Notes under the pieces: generated by a model
The model's input: the letters and a program-made list of their open reading frames with translations, nothing else
Database searches by the model: none
What the model was told of the DNA's origin: nothing
NCBI GenBank assembly: GCA_031180595.1
Contig: JAPSLQ010000004.1
Coordinates: 1 to 47,122 of the forward strand
Reading direction: 5' to 3'
Source: Isoptericola sp.
Lineage (GTDB): Bacteria > Actinomycetota > Actinomycetes > Actinomycetales > Cellulomonadaceae
DNA length: 47,122 nt
Made by a program: the position numbers and the translations under genes
Shown: positions 34,364-40,967 of the stretch, in pieces
Layout of the letters: each line of letters begins with the position of its first letter
How positions within the stretch are numbered: the stretch's first letter is position 1

Positions 34364-35028
34364 GCCCGACGCCGACCCTGCCCGTGCCCGTGGTGCTCGT
34401 GGACGACCACCACATGTTCCGCACCGGCGTGCGCGCGAGCCTCGACGAGCGCGTGACCGTGGTGGGGGAGGCCGCCGACGTCGACGAGGCGGTGGCGGTC
34501 GTGCACGAGCGGACCCCGCCAGTGGTGCTGCTCGACGTGCACCTGCCGGGAGGCAACGGGGGCGGCGGGGCCGAGGTGGTGCGGCGCTGCGCTGACCTCC
34601 TCGGCGCGACCCGCTTCCTGGCCCTGTCGGTGTCGGACGCCGCCGAGGACGTCGTGGCGGTCATCCGCTCCGGTGCCCGCGGGTACGTCACCAAGAACAT
34701 CTCGGGTCCGGACCTGTCGGCCGCCGTGGTGCGCGTCGCGGGCGGGGACGCGGTGTTCTCGCCGCGCCTCGCGGGGTTCGTGCTGGACGCGTTCGGCACG
34801 GCCGCCGGCGACGTCGCAGTCGCCGACGACGAGCTCGACCGGCTCTCGCGCCGCGAGCAGGAGGTCATGCGGCTCATCGCCCGCGGCTACTCCTACCGCG
34901 AGGTGGCGAGCGAGCTGTTCATCTCGATCAAGACGGTCGAGACCCACGTGTCCGCGGTGCTGCGCAAGCTCCAGCTCTCGAGCCGCTACGAGCTCACGCG
35001 GTGGGCCGCGGCTCGGCGCCTGCTCTGA
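34360..35028 (+). CDS. LuxR/NarL-family response regulator
   Basis: 222 residues. The receiver domain (about 9-130) has acidic Asp15/Asp16, phospho-acceptor Asp59 in VVLLDVHLPGG, and the late Lys in ARGYVTKNISGPDL. The C-terminal LuxR helix-turn-helix (about 155-222) reads LSRREQEVMRLIARGYSYRE, then VASELFISIKTVETHVSAVL. GTG 34360 is coupled to the kinase stop. It is the natural candidate to bind the CCCTGA repeat array upstream of its own operon and the pspC-like operon. Its last 35 bases overlap, antisense, the end of cbiX. Confidence 0.93.
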   Translation: MSPTPTLPVPVVLVDDHHMFRTGVRASLDERVTVVGEAADVDEAVAVVHERTPPVVLLDVHLPGGNGGGGAEVVRRCADLLGATRFLALSVSDAAEDVVAVIRSGARGYVTKNISGPDLSAAVVRVAGGDAVFSPRLAGFVLDAFGTAAGDVAVADDELDRLSRREQEVMRLIARGYSYREVASELFISIKTVETHVSAVLRKLQLSSRYELTRWAAARRLL

Positions 35029-35737
35029 CGCGGTACCGGTCGACGACGACGTCGACCAGCTCGGCCGGTGCCTCCTCGTCGGCCACGAGCAGCGGACGGG
35101 TCGTGACGTCGCCGCCGGCGCCGGCGGCCAGGTCGGCGAAGAAGCCGGGCGCGAGCAGGTACGACGCGACGACGACGCGCGCTCCCGGGTGCTCGGCGCG
35201 GACCGCGGCGACGACGTCGCGCAGCTGCGGGGTGGCGTTGGCGATGTACCCCACGCGCACGGGACGGCCGAGCCGGGACGCGAGCCGCTCGCCCGTGGCC
35301 TCGCAGTCGGCGACCGCCCGGGCGTCGCTCGAGCCCGCCGCCGCGAGCACGACGACGTCGCCGTCCGCGAGGCCCCCGGGCGGACCCGCCTCGCCGAGCC
35401 GCCGCTCGAGCACGTCGACGAGCCGGTCGTCCGGTCCCAGCGCGCCTCCGAGCGTGACGTCCGCCCCCGCAGCCACGGCGGCGTCGACGTCCTCGCGCAG
35501 GTCGACGTGCACGTGGTAGCCCGCCGAGAGGAGCAGCGGCACGACGACGGTCGCGCGACCGGCCAGCCCGGCCAGGCACGTCGGCACGTCGGGCCGCTGC
35601 ACGTCGACGAACCCTGCGTGCACGGACGTCTCGCCCTCGAGACGTGCGGCGACGGCGTCCACGAGCGTGGCGACGGCCCCGGCGCCGGCGGGGGAGGCCG
35701 TGCCGTGGGAGATCGCGAGCAGCGCGGGTCGTTCCAT
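34994..35737 (-). CDS. cbiX: Sirohydrochlorin chelatase-like protein (CbiX)
   Basis: 247 residues, the two-repeat long form. Each half carries a chelatase-type motif: LLAISHGTASPAGA (with the metal-site His10) and VVLAAAGSSDARAVAD, plus VVVPLLLSAGYHVHVDLRED (second active His region) and VVVASYLLAPGFF. It inserts Fe2+ into sirohydrochlorin to give siroheme for the sulfite reductase encoded upstream on the same strand. ATG 35737 is 7 bases after a -10 hexamer, so it can be transcribed separately from cysG, 56 bases away. The 3' end overlaps the response-regulator gene by 35 bases. Confidence 0.88.
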   Translation of the reverse strand: MERPALLAISHGTASPAGAGAVATLVDAVAARLEGETSVHAGFVDVQRPDVPTCLAGLAGRATVVVPLLLSAGYHVHVDLREDVDAAVAAGADVTLGGALGPDDRLVDVLERRLGEAGPPGGLADGDVVVLAAAGSSDARAVADCEATGERLASRLGRPVRVGYIANATPQLRDVVAAVRAEHPGARVVVASYLLAPGFFADLAAGAGGDVTTRPLLVADEEAPAELVDVVVDRYRVRAGAEPRPTA

Positions 35738-35744
35738 GCCGTCC

Positions 35745-35750
35745 ACCGTA
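35745..35750 (-). promoter_or_regulatory. -10 hexamer of cbiX
   Basis: TACGGT on the minus strand with 7 bases before ATG 35737 (leaderless layout). Confidence 0.55.
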
Positions 35751-35793
35751 CGACCGCCGTCCGTCGCCCCGGTTGCCGGCTCGTGAACCCAGG

Positions 35794-37071
35794 TCACGAC
35801 CGGCTCACGGCCACGTCCCGCCCGCTGTGAGCGGCCCACGCCGGGCTCAGCGTCACGACGTCGCCCACGACCGTCACGGCGGGCGCACGCACCCCGGCGG
35901 TCGCTGCGCGCCCGGCGATGTCGGCGAGCGTCCCGACGGTCACCCGCTGCCGCGGCCCGTAGCCGTCCTCGACCACGGCGGCCGGGGTCGACGGCGCGCG
36001 CCCGGCGGAGACGAGTGCGGCCGCGGTCGCGGCGAGCCGGGTGACGCCCATGAGCAGCACGAGCGTGTGGTCGGGGCCTGCGGGCACCTGCCCGACGTCG
36101 TCGTGCCCCGTGAGGACGGTGAACCCGCGCGCGACGCCGCGGTGCGTGACGGGGATCCCCACCGCCGCCGGCACCGACACGGCCGAGGTCACCCCGGGGA
36201 CGACCTCGACCTCGATGCCGTGCGCGCGGCAGGCCTCGAGCTCCTCGCCGCCGCGGCCGAACACGTACGGGTCGCCGCCCTTGAGCCGCACGACGTCGCG
36301 CCCCGCGAGCGCGTGCTCGACGAGCAGCGCCGAGATCCGCTCCTGCGGCACCGGGTGGTTGCCGGAGGTCTTGCCGACGTCGACCACCTCGACGTCGTCG
36401 GCCAGGTCGTCGAGCAGGGCGCGCGGCGCCAGCCGGTCGACCACGACGACGTCGGCCTGGGCGAGCAGCCGCCGACCGCGCGTCGTGACGAGGCCGGGGT
36501 CGCCCGGCCCGCCGCCGACGAGGGCGACCCGGCCGACGCGCGGGTCGCCGTCGGGCGCGTGCTCGCGCGGGCGCACGCGCCGCAGCGGCAGGTCGCCCGA
36601 CTCGAGCGCGGCGGCGACGGCGTCGCGCACGCGCTGCGCCCGGCGCGGGTCCCGTCCGGCCGTCACGGCCACGGTCACCTCGCCGTGCTCGCCCCCGGAC
36701 ACGACGGGGGTGCGCGCGACGGCGGGCACCCACGCCGTCGCGAGGCGCGCGTCGCCGGCGGTGACGCAGAAGACGCGGGCGGCCTCGGCGTCGGCGGCCA
36801 CGGCCGTGTCGGCCTCCGGGTCACCCGTCGCGGTGTGCGCGAGCCACGCGCCGTCGAGGTCGCCGGGCGCGTACGCACGCGCCCGGTGCTCGACGGCGCC
36901 GGTGCGGACGAGCTCGTCCAGTCCCGCGACCAGACCGGGTGCGACGAGGCGGACGCGGGCACCGGCGTCGAGGAGCCCGCGCACGCGGCGCAGGGCCACG
37001 GGACCGCCGCCCACGACCACGACCAGCCGACCCGCCAAGCGCAGGCCGAGCGGGTAGGTCTCGCTCGTCAT
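35794..37071 (-). CDS. cysG: Siroheme synthase: precorrin-2 dehydrogenase fused to uroporphyrinogen-III C-methyltransferase
   Basis: 425 residues. The N-terminal NAD-binding module (about 1-155; LVVVVGGGPVALRRVRGLL, then VFCVTAGDARLA with the catalytic-type Asp) oxidises precorrin-2. The C-terminal SUMT domain (about 180-420) has VALVGGGPGDPGLVTTRG, VRLKGGDPYVFGRGGEEL, VVPGVTSAVSVPAAVGIPVT and VLLMGVTRL, and methylates uroporphyrinogen III with SAM. The segment that carries Ser128 in the E. coli enzyme reads VTAGRDPR here, and a separate chelatase (CbiX) follows, so iron insertion may be left to CbiX (inference). ATG 37071 overlaps the cysH stop. Confidence 0.92.
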   Translation of the reverse strand: MTSETYPLGLRLAGRLVVVVGGGPVALRRVRGLLDAGARVRLVAPGLVAGLDELVRTGAVEHRARAYAPGDLDGAWLAHTATGDPEADTAVAADAEAARVFCVTAGDARLATAWVPAVARTPVVSGGEHGEVTVAVTAGRDPRRAQRVRDAVAAALESGDLPLRRVRPREHAPDGDPRVGRVALVGGGPGDPGLVTTRGRRLLAQADVVVVDRLAPRALLDDLADDVEVVDVGKTSGNHPVPQERISALLVEHALAGRDVVRLKGGDPYVFGRGGEELEACRAHGIEVEVVPGVTSAVSVPAAVGIPVTHRGVARGFTVLTGHDDVGQVPAGPDHTLVLLMGVTRLAATAAALVSAGRAPSTPAAVVEDGYGPRQRVTVGTLADIAGRAATAGVRAPAVTVVGDVVTLSPAWAAHSGRDVAVSRS

Positions 37072-37985
37072 ACGTGCAGCCCGCACTCGACCTTGTCGAG
37101 GCCCGCCCAGCGTCCGGCGCGCGGGTCCTCGCCCGGCGCGACGCGACGGGTGCAGGGCGCGCAGCCGATCGACGGGTAGCCGTCGTTCAGCAACGGGTTC
37201 ACCACCAGCCGGTGGCGCAGCGCGAACGACACGAGGTCGTCGTCGCTCCACGCGGCGATGGGGTTGATCTTGACCAGGTTGTTGGACGAGTCCCAGGTGA
37301 CGAGCGGGGCGTGCCGGCGCGTCGCGGAGTCACCGCGGCGCAGGCCGGTGGCCCAGGCCTCGTACCCGGCGAGCGCCTCGCGCATGGGCTCGACCTTGCG
37401 CATGCGGCAGCAGGACTCGGCGTCGCGCTCGAACAGGTCCGGGCCGTGCACGGCGTCCTGCTGGGCCACCGTGAGGCGCGGGCGCACGTCCACGACCGTC
37501 ACGTCGAGCTCGTGCTCGACGGCGGCGCGCGTCCCGAGCGTCTCGGCGAAGTGGTAGCCGGTGTCGCCGAAGAGGACGTCGACCCACCGGAGCTGCCGGC
37601 TCACCAGGTAGGAGAGCACCGAGTCGGTCATCGAGGACGCGACCGCGAGGCCGTCGCCGAACTCGCGCACCGCCCAGGCGATGACCTCCTCGGCCGTCGC
37701 CTCGTCGGCCGAGCCGGGGCCCGAGCCGCCGAGCTCCTCCTGGCCGCGGCGCGCGACCTCCCACAGCTCGGCGTCGGAGCGGCGCCGCCGCGTCACGCCT
37801 GCGAGCCGGGCGCGGCGCTCGGCGCGGGCCCGCTCGCGTGCCGCGGCACGTTCCCGCGCCTCGGCCGCGGCCCCCACCAGCGGCGACGCCAGGGCGGAGC
37901 GGTCCGGTGCGGCCGGGCCGGCCGGCGTCCCCGGCGCGGAGCCGGCGTTGGGGCCGACGCCGAGGGAGACGGACACCGCGGTCAT
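37068..37985 (-). CDS. cysH: Adenylyl-sulfate (APS-type) reductase
   Basis: 305 residues. It reduces activated sulfate to sulfite. The first 70 or so residues are a low-complexity Ala/Arg-rich extension. The PP-loop-type domain follows (VASSMTDSVLSYL; DVLFGDTGYHFAETLGTR). The four iron-sulfur cysteines of the APS-type enzyme are present as CCRMRKVEP and CAPCTRRV, and the catalytic C-terminal Cys is in VECGLHV. The Fe-S cluster pattern argues for APS rather than PAPS as substrate. The ATGA overlaps on both sides (sulfite reductase and cysG) tie it into one operon. Confidence 0.92.
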   Translation of the reverse strand: MTAVSVSLGVGPNAGSAPGTPAGPAAPDRSALASPLVGAAAEARERAAARERARAERRARLAGVTRRRRSDAELWEVARRGQEELGGSGPGSADEATAEEVIAWAVREFGDGLAVASSMTDSVLSYLVSRQLRWVDVLFGDTGYHFAETLGTRAAVEHELDVTVVDVRPRLTVAQQDAVHGPDLFERDAESCCRMRKVEPMREALAGYEAWATGLRRGDSATRRHAPLVTWDSSNNLVKINPIAAWSDDDLVSFALRHRLVVNPLLNDGYPSIGCAPCTRRVAPGEDPRAGRWAGLDKVECGLHV

Positions 37986-39715
37986 CGGAGGGCCTCCTCG
38001 TCGGCGCGGTGGGCCCACTCGGCGAACGACTCGCCCTCGGCCCGCTCGGCGTCGAACTGCCGCACGACGCGCTCGACGTAGTCCGCGAGACCGTCCGCGG
38101 TGACCTTGAGCCCGCGCACCGTGCGGCCCAGGCCGCCCTCGGCGCGCTCGGCCGAGGCGAGGCCGCCGCCGAGGTGCACCTGGAAGCCGGGGACCTGCTC
38201 GCCGTCGTCGTCCATGACGATCTGGCCCTTGAGCCCGATGTCCGCCGTCTGGATGCGCGCGCACGAGTTGGGGCACCCGTTGACGTTGAGCGTGACCGGC
38301 GGCAGGTCGGTCAGGTCGCCGAGCCGCTCCTCGAGCCGGGTGATCGCGGCCGTGGCCGTGGCCTTCGTCTCGACGATCGCCAGCTTGCAGAACTCGATGC
38401 CGGTGCACGCGATGGTGTTGCGGCGGAAGAGGCTCGGGCGCGTCTGCAGGCCGAGGGCGTCCAGGCCGGCGACGAGCGGCTCGACGCGGTCCGGCGCGAC
38501 GTCGAGCACGAGCAGCTTCTGGTACGGGGTCAGCCGCACCCGGTGCGAGCCGTGCTCCTCGGCGAGGTCAGCGACCCCGGCGAGGACCTCCGCCGACACG
38601 CGGCCGACCGCGGGGGAGGCGCCGACGTAGAAGCGGCCGTCCTTCTGCTCGTGCACGCCGACGTGGTCGCCCGGGACCGGCGGGATCGGAGCGGCCGGGC
38701 CGTCGGGGAGCGGGTACCCGAGGTACTCGCTCTCGAGGACCTCGCGGAACCTCTCCACGCCCCAGTCGGCCAGCAGGAACTTCAGGCGCGCCTTGTTGCG
38801 CAGCCGCCGGTAGCCGTAGTCGCGGAAGATCTGCACGACGCCGTGCCAGACGTCGGGCGCCTGCTCCTGGGTGACGAAGACGCCGAGACGCTCCGCCAGG
38901 CGCGGCGCCGTCGACAGCCCACCGCCGACCCACAGGTCGTACCCGACGCCGAGCTCGGGGTGCTCCACCGCGACGAACGCGACGTCGTTGATCTCGTGCA
39001 CGACGTCGAGGCTCGGGTGGCCGGTGACCGCCGACTTGAACTTGCGCGGCAGGTTCGCGAGCGACGGGTCGCCGATGTACCGCTCCTGGATGGTCTCGAT
39101 GACCGGCGTCGGGTCGATGAGCTCGTCCTTGGCGACGCCCGCCACGGGGGAGCCGAGGATGACGCGCGGCACGTCGCCGCAGGCCTCGGTCGTCGACAGG
39201 CCCACCGCCTCGAGGCGCCGCCAGATCTCCGGGACGTCCTCGACCCGGACCCAGTGCAGCTGGATGTTCTGTCGGTCGGTGATGTCCGCGGTGCCGCGCG
39301 CGAACTCCTCGCTGATGCCCGCGATCACCCGCAGCTGGTCGGTGCTCAGGGCGCCGCCGTCGATCCGGACCCGCAGCATGAAGTAGCGGTCCTCGAGCTC
39401 GTGGGGCTCGAGCGTGGCGGTGCGGCCGCCGTCGATCCCGGGCTTGCGCTGGGTGTACAGGCCCCACCAGCGGAACCGCCCGTGGAGGTCGTCGCCGGGG
39501 ATGGAGTCGAAGCCCTCGACGGCGTAGGTGGACTCGATCCGCTCCCGCACGGCGAGCGGGTCCGACTCGGCCTTGAACTCCTCGTTGTGGTTCAGCGGCG
39601 TCGTCCCGTCGACCTTCCACTGGCCGTTGGGCTTGGCGGCGCGGGGCGGGCGGACGGGGCGGGTGGGGCGCTCGGCGGTCGCCGTCGGCGCGGGGGCGGT
39701 GGTCTGCGTCGTCAT
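37982..39715 (-). CDS. Siroheme and 4Fe-4S sulfite (nitrite/sulfite) reductase, SirA/NirA type
   Basis: 577 residues. It reduces sulfite to sulfide with electrons from ferredoxin. The two ferredoxin-like half domains and the cluster motifs ACTGIEFCKLA and NVNGCPNSCARIQ are intact. Tyr87 (RWWGLYTQRK) and Cys179 (STTEACGDVPR) are 92 residues apart, exactly as Tyr69 and Cys161 of the mycobacterial enzyme, which form a covalent link beside the siroheme. Position in the operon with cysH, cysG and cbiX favours sulfite over nitrite as substrate. ATG 39715 is preceded by GAGGAA 8 bases upstream, next to an attenuator-type stem. Confidence 0.93.
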   Translation of the reverse strand: MTTQTTAPAPTATAERPTRPVRPPRAAKPNGQWKVDGTTPLNHNEEFKAESDPLAVRERIESTYAVEGFDSIPGDDLHGRFRWWGLYTQRKPGIDGGRTATLEPHELEDRYFMLRVRIDGGALSTDQLRVIAGISEEFARGTADITDRQNIQLHWVRVEDVPEIWRRLEAVGLSTTEACGDVPRVILGSPVAGVAKDELIDPTPVIETIQERYIGDPSLANLPRKFKSAVTGHPSLDVVHEINDVAFVAVEHPELGVGYDLWVGGGLSTAPRLAERLGVFVTQEQAPDVWHGVVQIFRDYGYRRLRNKARLKFLLADWGVERFREVLESEYLGYPLPDGPAAPIPPVPGDHVGVHEQKDGRFYVGASPAVGRVSAEVLAGVADLAEEHGSHRVRLTPYQKLLVLDVAPDRVEPLVAGLDALGLQTRPSLFRRNTIACTGIEFCKLAIVETKATATAAITRLEERLGDLTDLPPVTLNVNGCPNSCARIQTADIGLKGQIVMDDDGEQVPGFQVHLGGGLASAERAEGGLGRTVRGLKVTADGLADYVERVVRQFDAERAEGESFAEWAHRADEEALR

Positions 39716-39731
39716 CGGGGGAGTTCCTCGG

Positions 39732-39791
39732 GGTCCTCGGGAGGGCGGGGACGCGCGACGACGAGTGGCTCAGCGGGGTGGGCCGAGGACC
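39732..39791 (-). promoter_or_regulatory. Attenuator-like stem between the Cys leader and the sulfite reductase gene
   Basis: CCGAGGACC (39783-39791, plus-strand reading) and GGTCCTCGG (39732-39740) form a perfect 9-bp stem with a 42-base loop. In the minus-strand mRNA the 3' arm ends 2 bases before the GAGGAA ribosome site (39724-39729). A second CCGAGGA copy covers that site, so the 5' arm could also pair with the Shine-Dalgarno itself. There is no T tract, so translational rather than intrinsic-terminator control seems likelier. Confidence 0.5.
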
Positions 39792-39849
39792 GACGGCGCG
39801 CGCCGGTGCTCAGGTCCGCCGGAGCGGTGGGGGGCTGAGGTGGGCGCGG

Positions 39850-39942
39850 TCAGCGACAGCAGCACAGACAGCTGCACATGCACGTGCACGCCGGCATCCC
39901 GTGACGGTTCGTCACGAGGCTCAGGTGCGCGGCCGTGGTCAT
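39850..39942 (-). CDS. Cysteine-rich leader peptide of the sulfur-assimilation operon
   Basis: 30 residues starting MTTAAHLSLVTNRHGMPA. Seven of the last twelve residues are Cys (positions 19, 21, 23, 25, 27, 28, 29), including a Cys-Cys-Cys run, and then Arg and stop. The -10 hexamer ends 7 bases before ATG 39942, so the transcript is probably leaderless. The stop lies 134 bases before the sulfite reductase start. Short, leaderless, Cys-ending uORFs ahead of sulfur genes are known in actinobacteria as cysteine attenuators: ribosome stalling at low Cys-tRNA changes folding of the mRNA and opens the downstream gene. The peptide itself probably has no separate function. Confidence 0.85.
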   Translation of the reverse strand: MTTAAHLSLVTNRHGMPACTCMCSCLCCCR

Positions 39943-39949
39943 GGCGACG

Positions 39950-39955
39950 AAGGTA
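39950..39955 (-). promoter_or_regulatory. -10 hexamer of the sulfur-assimilation operon and Cys leader
   Basis: TACCTT on the minus strand with 7 bases before ATG 39942. The next 105 bases to the divergent ATG at 40061 carry the promoter regions of both directions and nothing else I recognise. Confidence 0.6.
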
Positions 39956-40047
39956 TCCCGGGGTGGTGGTCCGGCGAAACCGCGTGTCCGCATGCTGGGA
40001 CCACGATGTGGGACGAACGGTGTCGGGCCACGTGAGAGGCCCGCGGC

Positions 40048-40053
40048 TAGGCT
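40048..40053 (+). promoter_or_regulatory. -10 hexamer of the small membrane protein gene
   Basis: TAGGCT with 7 bases before ATG 40061 (leaderless layout). Confidence 0.6.
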
Positions 40054-40060
40054 GGCGGCC

Positions 40061-40435
40061 ATGGAGCTCCTCTACAACGTCCTGGTCGTCCTGCACTTCG
40101 TCGGCTGGGCCATCGTCCTCGGTGGCTACCTCGCCTCGTTGCGCACGCCCGGTCTCTACCGCGGTGTGTTCCACGGGGCGGCGACTGCGCTCGTGGCCGG
40201 CGTCCTCATGGTCGGCGTCGCCGAGACGGGCGACGTCTGGGCGGAGGGCGAGGAGCCCTCCATGGGCAAGATCGGCGTGAAGCTCGCGGTCGCCCTCGTC
40301 ATCGCGGTGCTCGCCTTCCTCGCCAAGCGCCAGGGTGCCAAGCGCGACAACGGCACCGGCCCCGTCGCCCCCGGCCTCAAGCACACGATCGGCGCCCTGA
40401 CGCTCGTCAACATCGTCGTCGCGGTCTTCTGGTGA
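40061..40435 (+). CDS. Small integral membrane protein, function unknown
   Basis: 124 residues with four predicted helices (about 4-24, 41-57, 74-90, 105-124). Visible features are NVLVVLHFVGWAIVLGGYLA with a His in the first helix, GVFHGAATALVAGVLMVGVA with a second His, a polar loop with GEEPSMGKIGVKL, and GLKHTIGALTLVNIVVAVFW with a third His. Intramembrane His residues could bind heme or metal, but I do not recognise a named family. It is divergent from the sulfur operon and 16 bases before the DUF456 gene. Confidence 0.82.
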   Translation: MELLYNVLVVLHFVGWAIVLGGYLASLRTPGLYRGVFHGAATALVAGVLMVGVAETGDVWAEGEEPSMGKIGVKLAVALVIAVLAFLAKRQGAKRDNGTGPVAPGLKHTIGALTLVNIVVAVFW

Positions 40436-40451
40436 CGTCGGGAACGGTGCT

Positions 40452-40934
40452 GTGAGCGGGCCCGGCGAGGTGCTGGTCGGGCTCGCGATCCTCGCGGGCC
40501 TCGTCGGCACCGTCGTGCAGGTCCTGCCCGGCAGCGTCCTCGTGCTCGGGTCCGTCCTCGTCTGGGCGTGGGTCACCGGCGGCACGACGGCGTGGGTCGT
40601 GCTCGCCGTCGCCGCCGTCGCGATCGGGCTGGCCGAGCTGGGGCAGTGGGTCCTGGCCGGGCGGCACATGCGTCGGGCCGAGGTCCCGTGGTCCACCCTC
40701 GTGTGGGGCGGGCTGGCCGGCGTCGTCGGCTTCTTCGTGATCCCGGTGGTCGGCCTGTTCGTCTTCTTCGTGGGCGCGGTGTTCCTGGCCGAGCTGCTGC
40801 GCCGCCGGGACCGGGTCGCCGCGTGGCGTGCGACCCTCGCCGCCGTCCAGGCGACGGGCATCACGATCCTCGTCCAGCTGCTCGGCGGGCTCGTGGCCAC
40901 GGCCGCGTGGATCTTCGGGCTCGTGCTCACCTGA
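40452..40934 (+). CDS. DUF456 membrane protein
   Basis: 160 residues, almost wholly hydrophobic with about four to five helices. LVGTVVQVLPGSVLVLGSVL and AEVPWSTLVWGGLAGVVGFF with the Gly-rich VIPVVGLFVFFVGAVFLAEL segment match DUF456. Function is unknown. The GTG 40452 has a weak GGGAA upstream and lies 16 bases after the preceding stop, so both small membrane proteins are probably on one transcript. Confidence 0.85.
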   Translation: MSGPGEVLVGLAILAGLVGTVVQVLPGSVLVLGSVLVWAWVTGGTTAWVVLAVAAVAIGLAELGQWVLAGRHMRRAEVPWSTLVWGGLAGVVGFFVIPVVGLFVFFVGAVFLAELLRRRDRVAAWRATLAAVQATGITILVQLLGGLVATAAWIFGLVLT

Positions 40935-40955
40935 GGCGCGCCGGGCGGGTCCGGG

Positions 40956-40961
40956 TACCGT
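40956..40961 (+). promoter_or_regulatory. -10 hexamer of the S9 peptidase gene
   Basis: TACCGT with 6 bases before GTG 40968 (leaderless layout). Confidence 0.6.
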
Positions 40962-40967
40962 CTCCTC

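Noticed and set aside
37982-39715. Assignment as a nitrite reductase for nitrogen assimilation
   Set aside because: The Tyr87/Cys179 pair and the coupling to cysH and siroheme genes under a Cys leader favour sulfite reduction.
39850-40062. 70-residue version of the cysteine leader starting further upstream
   Set aside because: The -10 hexamer at 39950-39955 lies inside the extension and fits the ATG at 39942. The added residues have no known pattern.
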